Of a stretch of 64,000 nt of DNA, positions 1 to 13,608 are shown in pieces. Made by a program: the position numbers and the translations under genes. The stretch's first letter is position 1, and each line of letters opens with the position of its first letter. The stretch lies in the NCBI GenBank assembly GCA_050084985.1, contig JBITNC010000001.1:157604001-157668000 (forward strand), in the 5' to 3' direction. Source of the DNA: Nageia nagi. Its lineage: Eukaryota; Pinophyta. Under the pieces are notes generated by a model, which had not been told where the DNA came from, made no database searches, and was given only the letters and a program-made list of their open reading frames with translations.

Positions 1-233
1 TAAAGCTCACCAATTTTTAATGATGATGTCAATACTTTTGGCTAAAATCAAAGGGGCCCAAAATAAGTGATGGTAGGTGATGATTCAATAAGATTCCAGA
101 TAGAGCTCACTAATTTTGAATGATAACATCAGGACTTTTGGCTCAAATTAGCAAGTCCCAGAATAAGTAATGACAGGTGGTGATTCAAGAAGATCTTAGA
201 TAAAGCCATCAATTTTGAGTGATGATGTCAATA
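1..233. repeat. 100-bp tandem repeat, cut by window start
   Basis: Two full units start at 1 and 101 and a partial third at 201, so the period is 100 bp. Each unit begins with a form of TAAAGCTCAC and includes ACTTTTGGCT and GATGATTCAA. Units are roughly 80 percent alike by eye. Such arrays are common in the non-coding parts of plant LTR elements, but no flanking element could be identified. Confidence 0.75.
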
Positions 234-1381
234 GAACATAGAGAAAAGAGATAATACCTACCACTCTAAGATAATATTAATGGGATAAGAAGTAACACTT
301 AAGTCCACTTGATCTTAAGTGTTTGACCCCCAAGGCCTTGTTAATTTATTGATTTTGAATCAATTCCACATAATAGTGGTAGTTACTTCTCAAACTAGGT
401 TAATATACTATTCACATCCCTCCATTACTCTATTCATTTAGAACTACAATATGAATCATCAATGGTTGTAGAGAAGAAGATAGTTACTAATAGAACAGAG
501 TGCCAGATCATATCTATCAGACTGCAGATGAGTACTTCTTCAATCAACTATAGTACCATCTTCAATCAACTACAGGGATGAAGAAGGAGCATTCAATGAT
601 ATGTCAAAAGGATTATGGCTAAATGAATATGATTATTTAAAAAATTCAAATTCCTAGATAGTCATACTGTTTGTACTTATTCAGTATGTAATCTAACACA
701 ATTGTAAAATTTATTGTAAATAGTTTCATTCACTTGTTTCTATCAAGATGAGTAATTATGTATATTAATGATAGACAACAACCCACTATGGCATGTAAAT
801 GTATAAATAGTAAACTGTTAGAAATCAAAGAGGTCAGACATTCTAGCAAATTTGTCCAGGTTTGTAAGATACTTTCATATATGATAATGCTTTGCCCTTT
901 TGCAACAAGTGGTTATTTATTACTTTTGTAAATGTTATGTATGAGATGATGTCTTAAGTTATGGTTGTGTATTGTGATTATGATACCCTAAGAGTGAGAT
1001 AGCTTGTTATTCTTAATCTTGGTTATGGATTGCTATCTATGTTGCAATGCTCGAGCTGTGAAGTTCTTACTTTAATTTTAGTTTAATTTGTTAATCTCTT
1101 TCCTATAACTATATATTTTTTTATCTCTTTTCTGTTACTTTTAATCTTCATAATAGATAGGAACCGACCTATAACCCAAAGATTGAGCAAAAAGCCAACA
1201 TGAGTGCATTCCCATGACCTTCTGCTCTTTCAAGGAACCTATTATTGCAGGTAATAGAGAACTTGACCAGACCAAACCCTTTGAGGTTACATTATACTGA
1301 TCAACATATCCTACCCACTTTTATATTATTTTTATATATTAAAAATATTTTACTAAATAAATAAATCCCCCCTTTTAAAGT
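234..1381. other. Unassigned AT-rich DNA
   Basis: No open frame, domain or terminal repeat was recognised here. It is probably decayed repeat sequence, judging only from its neighbours. Confidence 0.4.
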
Positions 1382-1946
1382 TGAAATCAAACCAAAAAAA
1401 GGAATCAAGCCTACAAGACTAAATCCCTAATTACGTAAGATCACATGAAAGCTCTCTCAAATTCCTTAAGCATTAAGAACATAAACTCAAAGTAGTATTC
1501 ACACAAGATTATACCAATATAAAGTGATGCCTCTAACCATGGGAGTACATCCACTAATCTAAGATCTTATTCTCAAAGAGCACTCTCTTACAACTCACTT
1601 TCTCACTTTAGCTACAACCTATACAAGATCATTACTTTGCTACAAACATGAGTGAGTAATATCAAGGAGAGGACCCTCTATTTATAGGCCAAAATCCTCC
1701 TTTAGATCACCCTTCTAGCAATTGTACAATATCATGACATGCAAAACCCTTTTACCTAAGGGGCATGCTCATGAGATGGAGTGAAGGACAAGTTACATAA
1801 TCTTATTGATAAATACTTAAAAGGTATCGAGGGATACTTATACATATTAGTGCATATTCACTAAATACTTATGGTATCTAAGGATACACTTAAGTATTAA
1901 GTGAATTACATGGAGACTTTACAATAATGCATTATACATTTCAACA
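1382..1946 (-). mobile_element. Copia-type LTR, minus strand
   Basis: On the minus strand it starts TGTTGAAATG at 1946 and ends TTTGATTTCA at 1382, the TG...CA form of an LTR. A promoter-like TATAAATAGAGGG (minus strand) lies near 1675-1687. It resembles the minus-strand LTR at 60095-60539: both contain ATTCACTTAATACTTAA followed by a GTATC...TTAGATACC segment. Flanking 5-mers (AAAGT, CCTTT) do not match, so it is not a clean solo LTR. It may be one end of a truncated element whose interior I cannot identify. Confidence 0.55.
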
Positions 1947-4510
1947 CCTTTATAAGGTCTTAGGCTTTCCCTTGAAATAATATAAGATCATAAGGGAGAA
2001 GCACTCACTAGACTAAGAGTTATAAGTTTTTAAGGAGAAGAATAATAAGTTATAGAGGGTATTAATCAGGATTCCCTATTGACCAAATTGAAGAATTTGG
2101 TGATTATGATAATGCAATATATAATCCTAAACAATCATGCTTCAATAATTCATATATTTTATTTATTGTTTATAAATATTCTTCATAGGAGCGAGAGATC
2201 AATATCCCCCATTATTTGTTTCAGTCCATTCAAAAGACTATCTAGAAGTTGAAAGAGGTCAAGATGATTTTCCCTAGGCATCAAGATCTTTTGTATGTCT
2301 TGTTTAATTGTTTAGCCTTTGATAAGAATAAATCATGAATGTCAATTGGTTTAGACTATGAAGATTCCTTATATTATGTAAATCAAGAAGATATATTCAA
2401 GGAGGAGGATGTGAAGGATTAATAAGACTATATTTATCCTTAAAGGTAATTCTCCACCACTCTCATAGGCTAAAAGAGAAGGAGTTCATAGGATAAAGCC
2501 TTTGAATGCCCAGGAGGCAAAGGTAAGAACACCTTTAACATGCAAAGCCTCAACTTAGTGCTTGTAAAAATATTTTTTAAATAAGAATATCAAAGAAGGA
2601 AAGAATAAAATAATATTAGAGACAACATTAGAGAATTCCTTTAATCCCTCTCCACCTATAAAGAGGATGTTTAACTAAGAAACGAGATAACAAAGTACTT
2701 ATATGTGGAGGGTGCCCAATATACCTTTAGGGATCCCCCTCACTTTCCTTTTAATGCAATTTATGAGTTTGAGGAAATCCTTAATTCATATAATAAGTCT
2801 ACTCAGGTTTCTTTCTTCTATGCAAAATAGCTCCTTGATTCTATGGAGGAGAGTAAGAAGAAGGAATTGGAGGCTAGCATTAGATACATATCTCTAAGAA
2901 GGGGAAAGGAAAGAGTCTCTTCTGATAATGGCACTTAGGATGTCCCTATGTGGTTTCTTTTTAATTTTTACATATTATTGTTACTTATTACTAGGTTATG
3001 TTTTATCTATTGTTTCCTAGGTAAGATATCCTTTAGACTTGTCAAATTCAATCTATAAATATTTTTTCAATTCTAGTATATTGAATATCATGATATAAAT
3101 GTAAAATATTCTGGGATCACTTCAAAACTCTTATTTCTACTATAAAAATCATAATAATAAAATATGTTTTAACCATCAATAAAAATATTGCACCATAAGT
3201 ATATAATCTATGACTTAATATCATCAAAGAGTCAACCATCATGGCATGGCTCCTAAGTGCTTTTTGACCTACCACTAAAACAAATATGCTTATAATCCAT
3301 TTGTTGTTATTTCTAAAAAAGTTTCATTTTTTTCTAAAAATTCATATATTGTCTTTGAAAGTTTAGAGTAACTTTAGCCAATTGGGACAAGCTATGTCAT
3401 GACTCTGTTATCTCTATTTCAATGTTATAAATCCATATACAAATATGATCCAAATACATGAATAAAAATAAAATCCACCCTAATTACCATCATTAAATGA
3501 AATTTCATGAGAAATTTTTTTCAATAAAATTTTGAATGGCTAAAATATTGTTCTACACTTAATTTTCTCCACTTGAAAATAATGATCAATAACATCTTGA
3601 AGTTTAAATGTCAATTTGCTAGTCAATTGGCCAAATGATTTTTGGATCTTCTAATATGAAAAACATTCTTAAAATGTATGTGATTTAGAATCCCTTATAT
3701 CTCTAAACTATCCTATTATAATATCCAACTTTTACTTTTTCTCTCTTTTAATGTCTCAATAATTAATGTGGAATCATCTTTAATTATTAATTGCTCCTAC
3801 AAATAATTGTGAACTTGTCATAAACCTTTGGCCACAACATCCACCTTAATAAAGTTATTTGATTTTACCCTAATGTAGCATTTTCCATATATATTAATTG
3901 ACCTTTATTATCCTTAAGAATCCTCCTATAGGTTGCCTCATATAGATTTCCTCCAACTTTCCCCATCAAAATTCACCTTTAATCTTTCTTCTTTTAGTGG
4001 TTCCTAATTTTCTTTATCTTTCTTATGCTTTTTAGAGTATTTATCCAATAATGTATTATCATAAATAATTTTAATTATTGGCTATAATACAATGGTGTTA
4101 TATGCACTTCTACATGTGATAACTAACTATTATACAACCTTAAAATAACTACACAGTTGCTCAAAAAATAACCCAAGTCCATTATGTAAGCTCCTTAGTC
4201 CTTTTTAACTCAAATTTATTTTCTTGTAGTATAGAAAAAGAAGGATCCCATGTGTCTCTATCTCAAAACCTCCTATATTGCATGTCAAACATCTGTGGAG
4301 GTTTGATCAATTCTATTGCATAATAATTCAAATACTTAATTGATGTACATATACTTTGGGAAAAAATTTAATATTTCCTACAAACCAAGGGGTTTAAAAG
4401 GATGTTAAAATACTTATTTATCTATATATCTATATGTTCAAAACTTAAAATTCATATGCAATTAGATTTCACCTTTATACTACATTTCACATAACTTAGC
4501 TAGTTGTACA
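1947..4510. other. Unassigned AT-rich DNA
   Basis: No gene, domain or element terminus was recognised on either strand. The only sizeable open frame, at 2703-2897, has no family features. Confidence 0.4.
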
Positions 4511-5868
4511 TGTAGATGCCTAAAAATGATTTATTAATTATTTAATAAATCATATTTTAGACTTCTCTAAGGAATAAAAGCAATATTACAAATTTCAAGA
4601 TAATGGTGTTATTACAAGGCAATATCATGTGCTAGGGCCAATGCAATATCATTAACCATGATTTATGTTTACAAGTATCATTAATTTTACAAAGATTAGA
4701 TTATTGTGATAAGTTAATTTTCACTCCTTTCTATGTCCTTGCAAGTTATAAATGGAGGAGTTGGAGGTTGAAGTCCCTATCATATATCTATGATAGGTGG
4801 TTTTCCCATATCATCATACTTTCAATGTCTCTAAATGCCACCTATTTGAGAATCTATTATTCTTTGAGATTTTGTTACTTTCTATCTCTTGTGGACTTCC
4901 TAACTCTACAAGTTTCAAGGCATCCACATTATAAGAGAATGTTGTAACCATGATGTTCATGTCATAATTCTTTGTGATCCAAGGAATCAAATTTTGAGAG
5001 AGAAGAATGTTGATCTAGGTAGTAGAATATCATTAAAGCATTATCTTAGATATGTTATGATCCTCCACTTATCAATGGAATTGTAAATGCCTAAAAATGA
5101 ATTATTATTTATTAAATAATTTATTTTAGAGTTTCAATGATATTTATTGTAAAAAGGAGTTAAAATATACCCCCAAGGCAATGTAATTAATGTAATGGAC
5201 CATTGTACAATGTGAAAGGTGTCAAATATCAAGAAAGACACCTCAAACTATGTAATATGCAATGATCTCAAGAATCAAAGAAGAGAAGGATGTTGCTATA
5301 AATACACATCAAAGGCAACACAATAGGATCATGTGAGGGGCATCCAAAAATACCAAGAGAGACTTCAACACATGCAAGATTGCTCTATCCTAGCAAAAAG
5401 AATGTTTTGTAACACCACCTCTTCATAGATCTATTAAACCCTACAATTCACTCTTGCATATCCCTGATTCCTTTTGTTGATCCATTTATTCCACATAGCT
5501 AGCAGCATGGCACTTTTAGGCCATTGGTGATGTGCATTTGTATGAATGTGTTGTGGTGATTATTTAATGGTTTTTGTTATTCTTTGCTTATGCCACTATA
5601 GTGAAGGTACATTATTTATTATTTCTTGCTTGATGTCATATTTCTGATATATGCTTCAATAAAGATTGTAGATAAATATTGCATCAATTTAGCAATTATG
5701 CATTATTTTGGGTCTATAGGAATACTTTGAGGGTTGTATATACCTATTCCATCATCTCAGGTGTACATTTTTCATATATTAATCATTTTATAATTGAATA
5801 AGTGTCATCCTTTTAGTAGCCTTATAATTATTGTGTCTCTTCATTGATTCCACAAATTAGGGTCTACA
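4511..5868 (+). repeat. 5' LTR of the gypsy element (interrupted)
   Basis: It begins TGTAGATGCCTAAAAATG and ends AGGGTCTACA. A near-terminal perfect palindrome has 12-bp arms at 4526-4537 and 4542-4553. The stretch 4511-5076 aligns with 12088-12650 and 5719-5868 aligns with 12657-12803. The intervening 5082-5718 is a separate solo LTR. Confidence 0.8.
5082..5718 (+). mobile_element. Solo LTR nested in the gypsy 5' LTR
   Basis: This 637-bp segment starts TGTAAATGCC and ends GGGTCTATA. It is flanked on both sides by GGAAT (5077-5081 and 5719-5723), a 5-bp target duplication, and is absent from the matching place in the 3' LTR. Its tip resembles that of its host LTR, so it comes from a related family. 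The last bases are TATA where the host LTR has TACA, consistent with one C-to-T change. Confidence 0.8.
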
Positions 5869-5885
5869 TATTGGTGAACCCAACA
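5869..5885 (+). other. Candidate primer-binding site
   Basis: TATTGGTGAACCC lies immediately after the 5' LTR end. The same TGGTGAACCC core follows the LTR of the TRIM-like element at 13609-15534. I could not assign the complementary tRNA. Confidence 0.5.
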
Positions 5886-6069
5886 TTTCTTGTACACCCA
5901 TGAATTCCTTCTAGGTAATCCTTCTTTAGGAGTCATAAATCCTTTTACACTACTATTCCTTCCCTTGAATTCCTTCAAATAGTAGTTCATCAAAATGATA
6001 ATACTAGGTTTTGTTTAGTTTTAATTTTAAATATCTTTTTAAATGTTGAGGAATGACCTTAGGTTTCTA

Positions 6070-8042
6070 AAATCAGGGTTTATTTTGATGAAGTTAAAAG
6101 AAGCAATAGGCTAAATCCTAATTTATTTGAACAATTCCATGAACCTAATCCTAATGACAAAATTGCAACTGATAAAGAAAATTATTCAAAGTCTATTAAT
6201 TATAGTTTTCAAATGAGTATTATTGGTTAAACACCTAAAAGGATTTAGAATGACCTTGTTGAAGATGATTTTGAAAGTATTAATCTAAGTGATTTTGTTG
6301 ATACATATGAAGAACCTAGTGATCTTGATGTTATACCTTCTAATGTTAGATTTGTAAATGAATTGATGAATCACTATGATAGATTAGAATATTTTGTTAC
6401 TAATAATGTTGAAGCTATCATTGATATCCTAACAAGGAATGAAATATTAGATACAGAGCATGGAAATTTTCTTTCCTTCAATTCTTTATTTCAATATGAA
6501 AATGCAAGATCTTTGAAATGGAGGGTGTCTGTAACAAATACATGCAACATCAACATGTGCCAACCTGTAAAAATAGTGTGAATGTCACAAAAGTTGTACC
6601 TCTTGATGCTCTAAAAAATGTACTGGGTATGAAGATGAAGATGAAAAAGGTGATACCGAACCTCCAATAGAACCACATGAGCAACTTGAAACAAGTACGA
6701 TCCCTAAGTGTATTCAACAAGATAAAGGTAAGAATATCTTAATTGAATCTAAAAAATTAGAAGATGTAGGTGACCAAGTTACTACCTTAATAAAGCTTAT
6801 GAAAATAAGCCTAATTAGAATAAAAAAGAGCATGATATAAAAATTGATCTCCTTATAGATGCACAAGAGTCTGCTAGTTTCCAAAAAGCTACTAATGATC
6901 AACAACTAGATTACTTATTTGATTTATTAGATAATATAGAGGAACAAAGAACTAATAGAATTTTTCCCTTCTTGAAGCTTAAAAAAGTAGAATTACGAAA
7001 AGCACAAGGATCTCAAATGCCCCCCCTCCCCAAATTAGTAATGTTCCTCCCCCAAACTAGTAATGTTCCTCCACAAACCCCACCTCTAACCCCTCAAATC
7101 AATCAATCCAATAGTTCCATCTCCCATTTCATAACCTATAGTCTTACAAATAGTACAACTTGTAGTACAATATTCAATTGTACAATCTACTCTAATAATT
7201 GTAAATAAGCCTAATTCAAAACTTAAAGAGAGAGTTGAAAAGATAGAAAAATAATTTTATAAAGAAGATGAAGAATTTATATTTTGTTTAAAACATCCAT
7301 TGAATGATAGAAAAGCTTGTAAAGTATTGAATTATAAAAAGAGCATTACATTTTCAAAATTTGATGGTTCTCAAGATCCAAAGATGCATATTAGAAAATT
7401 TCAAGAGGAAGCTATTGAATTTCTTCATGATCGTGATATGCTTGCTAAATTATTTTCTAATAGTTTAAAAGATGATGAAGTGAAATGATATTTTAGTCTC
7501 CTTGAAAAAAGTGTTGATAAATGTGAAGATCTTGTTCTTGAAAAAGTATTAATAAACCTCAATTTAAGTATTTATGTAGAATTAAACAATAAATTAATCA
7601 TTCACTAAATGATCTTATGCAAATATAGAAAAAAATTGTAAAGGCACTGCTATTGAAAAATATTTAAAGGATATTTTTTAGTTGCATTATTACCTCAGTT
7701 TCGGTTGGAAGTGATCGACCATGATAATATGCCATTGGGTAAAATGATAGATAAATTGCTTAAAAAATAACATGTATTTTCCAAAACTACAAAGAAATTC
7801 AAAGGGTGACCATTGCAAAAGTAAACCATTATACAAGTCAAAAACAAATAACAAAAACAATAAGTGCTAACAAAAAACCAACTCCACCAAAATGGAAGTT
7901 TACAAAATTGAATGAAAGTATTGATAATATTCTTAATATTTTATTGGAAAAGGATCTTATTGAGCTTCCACCCATTGTTCAACATCATTTCCCAAATGGT
8001 ATTCTTGAAAATTATAGATTTGAAACTATCATAGCAAACTAG
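6070..8042 (+). pseudogene. Ty3/gypsy gag remnant
   Basis: Broken coding sequence on the plus strand. The clearest part, 7300-7488, encodes a run with FDGSQDPKMHIRKFQEEA and then LAKLFSNSLKDDEVK. This is the F-DG-x-DP-x-x-HI-x-x-F core of gypsy-type Gag (retrotransposon gag domain), the structural protein that assembles virus-like particles. A stop stands just after it, where the family usually has a tryptophan before Y-F. Upstream open stretches (6363-6581, 6972-7208) and a downstream one (7806-8042, with LLEKDLIELPP) are probably the Gag N- and C-terminal parts, separated by stops and frameshifts. Nothing in it could encode a working protein. Confidence 0.65.
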
Positions 8043-11000
8043 GATATCTAACCACAAATTGTAGGACTTTGAGAAATACTGTATAGGATTTTATTGATCA
8101 AAAGGCTATCCTAAAATAAAAATGCACACCAAATCAAAAATACCCAAAATGATGTACACATATGGTTACACTGGTTCAACCGATGTTATCTACATCTAAC
8201 AAATAGCAATCCATTATTGTAAATTCCATTTTACAATGTCACTTGTATGATCTTTAAACTTTACTCTTTTTTTGTCAAATTTGAATCATATGATCATTAT
8301 AGGCTCTCCATTGAATCCCTTTCTTTAATACGGCTCTCTTTTCAACAAAATTCCTTGAGCATAGTTCCACATCTCTTATCTCGAGATGACATCTTTAGAA
8401 CTACTTTTTATCTTTTTTTTCATCATGGTGATTATATCATCCACTTATTTCTCCATGGAAATAATCTTTTCCATGTTCTTTTTTTTCTTCTATGTAAGCT
8501 TGAAATGCACCTTTGATATTACTCTCATGGTTTTGTTATTTTCCATGGAGTTTACAATAAAATGGTATCTTCTACATTCTTTTCAAAACTACATGAACTC
8601 CCTCTCGGGAGGAAAACCCACTAAAAAGAATTAACTCATTTCCAATCTCCATTATTCCTTTTATAATAATAAGGAATTACAATTTTAGAAGATTTGGTTA
8701 CAAAGGTGATAAACATGATATTTGTCATTTTTCCTCCTTTAGAAGATTTGAATACAACAATAAAATATGCCACATCTTGGTTTTTTTCTCAAATTGATTA
8801 TTTTCTCTCCTCTTTCCAACAAAAATTTCCTCTTTTAGCATCTTGCAGTATTGCTTTGATCTCATATGGTTATATTCTCCTACTTTTTTAGATTTTCCAA
8901 AACTATCAAAATTGCTTCTAGTGCAATTTTGTCATAACCACAACTTCATTAACGTAATTCCAAATGTCACAAAATTTTATCTAGGTGTTATTCAATATAT
9001 GTAGCTTAACTGGTACAAATTTAATGCCTTAAATCCTTAAGAGTATCTCTCAACATCACCATCAAGTTGGTCTCCAACATAGATTTGCACTTGGTAGCTA
9101 TCAAAATTTGAGTCATGAATGTAGAATGATCACTTACCATTTTGCTAGCACCATAACTTTCAATTATTGTATCCAAATACCTTAAAATATTAACCATATG
9201 TTTTACATAATGCAGGGTACCAATTATTTAAATTTTAAGTTTTGAATCAACCCAAGCTGCTCTTGGTGAGTCCGCCAATAGAGCCTTTCATGCATATTTT
9301 GCATTTTTTAATATTTAACTTCAAATTTTGAAAAGCCATAACTTACAAATTGTAGCTCCGTTTTCTTTTTTGTTTGAAGCGTTGGAATCATGGAGATGAT
9401 ATATTTGACATAGAGCACCAAAATATTCAAAAAGAGAGAGACTTTATTTTTCACCTTTGAAATAACCTTGTAATCCATTTCAAATCAATAAACCACAACA
9501 AGATGATGTTGGCCCTATCCACCCTGATAATGGTTAGCTAGATATATTTACCTATCCTTTTACAAAGATAACTCAACAACCTAAATATTTTATTGGAATG
9601 GTAAGTATGCCAAATTATTCTCAATATTATTTTTTCAATACTTGCAGGTCTAAACGATGAAAACATTGTCCTATCGTGAATCATAAATATTCCCCAAGAG
9701 GTCACAGTACATGATCTCAAGGATTACAAAATGTTCACATCATAAGTACCTATCATCATGGTGCCCATGTCATACGATTGATATCCAAAAAAGTTCCAAT
9801 ATTCATCCCTATGTCTGCAAAGTGTAAGTAGGTTACCAAAGCAACCCAAGTACATTGTATTATTTGTCAAATAGTTTTTCTTCATTTAGCATTGTATAAT
9901 ATTTCATTTTTTTTATTTTGTTATTTTAATTGCATTTATGTCCTTTTTTAAATTTTTTCCTCGTTTCAATAAGCTTATTGGTGTCTTTTAAAACTTCTTC
10001 CCATAAATTTTTATTTAAAATTCATAATCTTTCAAAGCATCGACTTTGTACCTATTGAAGATAAGGCATCCACGACATGCATTTCTTGGAACAAAAAAAC
10101 ATAAAAGTATAGTGTTTAGTTATGTATGTTACAAGTAGTTTTTTTAAATCTACATAAAAATACAAACACATTTTTTCTCATTAAAAAGTTACATAAACAA
10201 CTTATTATCAAATTTTGGTCAAAAATTAACACAATATATTTATTCTTTTACCATTGTATTTATGATAGCAATTAGTTTGCATTTAGTATTTTTAAGACAC
10301 ATATTTGATTATTCACACCCATAAAATATAAAAATATAAAATGAACATATAAATACACATTGATAGAGCCAATAAAAATCAAATGAATACACATTTGATA
10401 GCAATTTGTAAGGGGATAGGCTTTAAAACTAATACACAATATGGCTAAGCTAGGGGAAATCAAGTTAACAACTTCAATGAAATTTTTTCCTTAGGTAAAA
10501 AACATTAAAACATAAGAGAATTTGTTTGTTGGAGGCAAAATAAACATGGAAAACCATCCCTCTCTCCCTCATCACTACCAAAAACATGAGATCGTAGTGG
10601 CATACATGAAGTGGGAGAAAAAGAAAATAAAAATAACAAAACCCCACCCTTTTCGTAAGATAAATGGCTAAAATAATAGGGTTTACATAAATTCCAACCC
10701 TAGGGTTTCCTATGCAAAGTAAAATGATAAAAAAAAATAATGAAAAAGAAGAAATTGATGGCATACCATGTGGTTAGGATGAATAGTACATAAATACTCG
10801 ATGACATGAGCCCAGCTCCTCACCAAGGGACTCTCAATAGTCTGCCAATCATCATCAACCATCTCAACAGAGAAAAGTTACAAATTAGTCAATCAATTGT
10901 AATCCACAAGCCCACTCTATGGATAAAATATTCTCGAAAGGAATAGGTAAATACTCTATTGCACCAAGTCAAGAAAGGAGCGAGAAAATCATCAAAGCAA

Positions 11001-12073
11001 CAAATGAATAGGTGTAAATGATAGGGATGATTTATCTTTTCCCTTTTTATCTTTTCTCAAACCCTAGTTATACCTTTATTTTGCCAAAAAATAAAAATTA
11101 TTCATTCAATATGAATTTTAATGCTTTCATGTATTAAAAATTATGTTTAATCACATGCATTTGTTTTTGAAAAATAAATTCTATGAATTCCATGCAGTCA
11201 ACACCCTTCCACATTAATGGAGGGAACCCATGTCATAAATTTGGTATAAAATTTTATAATACATTATGTAATACTTTATTTCTTGAAAATATATAGCATG
11301 CATATGAATACTTCATGAATTTGAGATCTAACAATATACATCAACAACATCACTAAAGACATGATTTGAAAATTATATAAAAATCATTGCATTAATACCA
11401 TGTTAAATTTGTATTTATGGCACTCACACCATGAAAAGCAATGAGTTTATTTCAAAAATTAGATTACTTATGATAGGTCACTAATACTCTGAATATTTGG
11501 TATTTACATTGACATAGCATCTAAATTTATCTTAATTATCTTTCAAATACAATGCATGTTCTACTAATGAATCTGAAAATGTAATCCATGACAACCCCAT
11601 GAGCATAATTTTTTCTCAATATTGCAGGTCATATGATTACATAATATATCTCAAGCTTGGGGCATGTCTTGACCTCTTTGCTCTATGATCTCTTCCAAAA
11701 ATAAGGCTATTAGTCAAAATGGCCATAGTTTACAACACATATATTTTAATTGTTTCATCCTTGCTTCTATATTGATTATTCTTTCAATAGGATATAATCT
11801 ATGCAAGTATTATCTATTTTATTCTTACAGTTCATCTAGGAGAGTAGGGCTAAAGACACTGTCAATCCTTCATGCAAAAAAGAAGAAATTTTGTCTTGAT
11901 CACCTTGCACAAGAAGAAGCAAGGGGAAATCAAAGACCAAAAAAGGGCAAATGAGATATCATATTCAACATAGTAGTCATCTTAAGGAAGTACACTTTAC
12001 TGTTAAAAATTTCTCTACTTCTTTATGCTTATTTAGATTATGCAATTTCAAAATACTTTTTCATTTCATATCC
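8043..12073 (+). other. Long interior of the gypsy element without recognisable pol
   Basis: About 4 kb between gag and the 3' purine tract. Open frames exist (8247-8516, 8386-8634, 10474-10764, 11685-11954) but none shows protease, reverse transcriptase, RNase H or integrase motifs. The last 450 bases are a plausible untranslated tail leading into the purine tract. Confidence 0.5.
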
Positions 12074-12087
12074 AAAGAGGGGAGAAA
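12074..12087 (+). other. Polypurine tract
   Basis: AAAGAGGGGAGAAA directly abuts the 3' LTR. It is the primer site for plus-strand synthesis. The TRIM-like element has a similar tract, GAGGGGCAAAA. Confidence 0.7.
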
Positions 12088-12803
12088 TATAGATACCTAA
12101 AAATGGTTTATTAATTATTTAATAAATCATATTTTAGACTTCTTTAAGGAATAAAAAGCACTACTATAAATATCAAGATAATGGTGTTATTACAAGGCAA
12201 TATTGTGTGCTAGGCCCAATGCAATATCATTAACCATGATTTATGTTTATAAGTATCTTGACTATTGCAAAGATTATATTATTTCTAGAAGTCAGCTTTC
12301 ACTCATTTCTATGTCCTTGCAGGTTATAAATGGAGAAGTTGGAGGTTGACATCCCTATTAGATCTCTTTGATAGGTGGTTTCCCCATATCATCATGCTTT
12401 TTCTGTATCTAGATGCCACCTATTTGATAATATGTTATGATTTAAGCTTTCATTACTTGTTATCTCTTCCACACTTCCTAACTCTACAGGTTTCAAGGTA
12501 TCCCACACATAAGAGAAGATTGTAACCACGATGTCCACATAGTGATTCTTCATGATCCAAGGCATCAAATCTTAATATCGATGAATGTTGAACTGGTAAT
12601 AGAATATCATTAAAGGCTCGCCTCAGATCCAGTCCAATCCTCTTCTTATCAGTAGCATACTTTGAGGGTTGTATATACTTCTTCCATCATCTCAGGTGCA
12701 CACTTTTCATATATTAATCATTGTATAATTGAATAAGTGTCATCCTTTTAGTAGCCTTATAATTGTTGTGTTTCTTCATTGATTCCACAATTTAGGATCT
12801 ATA
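12088..12803 (+). repeat. 3' LTR of the gypsy element
   Basis: A 716-bp uninterrupted copy of the LTR at 4511-5868. It starts TATAGATACC, where the partner has TGTAGATGCC, and ends GGATCTATA. Both ends differ from the partner by G-to-A or C-to-T transitions. Confidence 0.8.
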
Positions 12804-13608
12804 GTACCTATAATATTTTCCAAAGAGTTTCAAGATAGTTGATCTTATCTCTAAAATTTAGTATTTATCTCAATCTATATAAACCAAAAAAGCATATTAG
12901 GGAATAAGGAACATAGGATACCAATCCCCTCACCTTTAAATGGTAGAATCTAATAGGTAAACGGATCCCCAATCTCATCTAACATTACTCATGTTAATTC
13001 AAAGATTCTAAAATATGTGTTTTATAATTGTTGAATAAATTGATAGTTACATAGAAATAAAATATGATATTGATTCTTTCCCAAGACCATGCAAAACACA
13101 ATTTGAGGTTCCATGGAAATCTTTTCATTTCAATTTACTTGTATAAATTTATTTTTTATTTTTTTCATTAAATTCCTTTTTAAATTTTAGAAAAAAATAT
13201 ATAAACATCATAACATATTTAGTAAGAGTGTTGGGATTCGAATTCAAGCCTCCATAATAGAAATAACCCACTCTACCAATTCACATTATTTGGATAAACA
13301 CTTGTATGAATTTTGTTATTAAACTATATTCAACACATTATGCAAACTAGATTATTTATAATCATCCATATTTAATAGTCAATAAAATGTTTCACTATCA
13401 AGTATCATTATGATTTAATGGTTTTGATTCCTTTATTTTAAATAAAAAATTATTCATCAAAATCTAAGTGTTCATTCAAATAATTAATACCTAACCCTTT
13501 GTAGCTACCCTACTAATCTTTACAATACACTTTTTTATGATAGTACAATTATAAAAATAATTTAAATCTTTGCATGTTGATCTAAAGAACTAAATCATCC
13601 CCTCCCCC
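12804..13608. other. Spacer between two LTR elements
   Basis: AT-rich DNA with no recognised gene. It ends in a C-rich stretch used as the target site (CCCCC, 13604-13608) of the next element. Confidence 0.4.

Larger units (their letters stand above)
4511..12803 (+). mobile_element. Ty3/gypsy-type LTR retrotransposon, gag-bearing, no pol seen
   Basis: The 5' LTR (4511-5868) and 3' LTR (12088-12803) are recognisable copies. After removing a 642-bp nested insertion from the 5' copy both are exactly 716 bp. The flanks are GTACA (4506-4510) and GTACC (12804-12808), a 4-of-5 target duplication. A purine tract precedes the 3' LTR and a TGGTGAACCC primer-site candidate follows the 5' LTR. The interior has gypsy-like gag coding with many stops from about 6070 to 8040, then about 4 kb without recognisable protease, reverse transcriptase or integrase. 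The LTRs differ by many substitutions, so the insertion is old. It is probably a non-autonomous gag-only derivative, although pol could have decayed beyond recognition. Confidence 0.75.

Noticed and set aside
1382-1946. A solo LTR
   Set aside because: The flanking 5-mers AAAGT and CCTTT do not match, so I kept it only as an LTR of undefined context.
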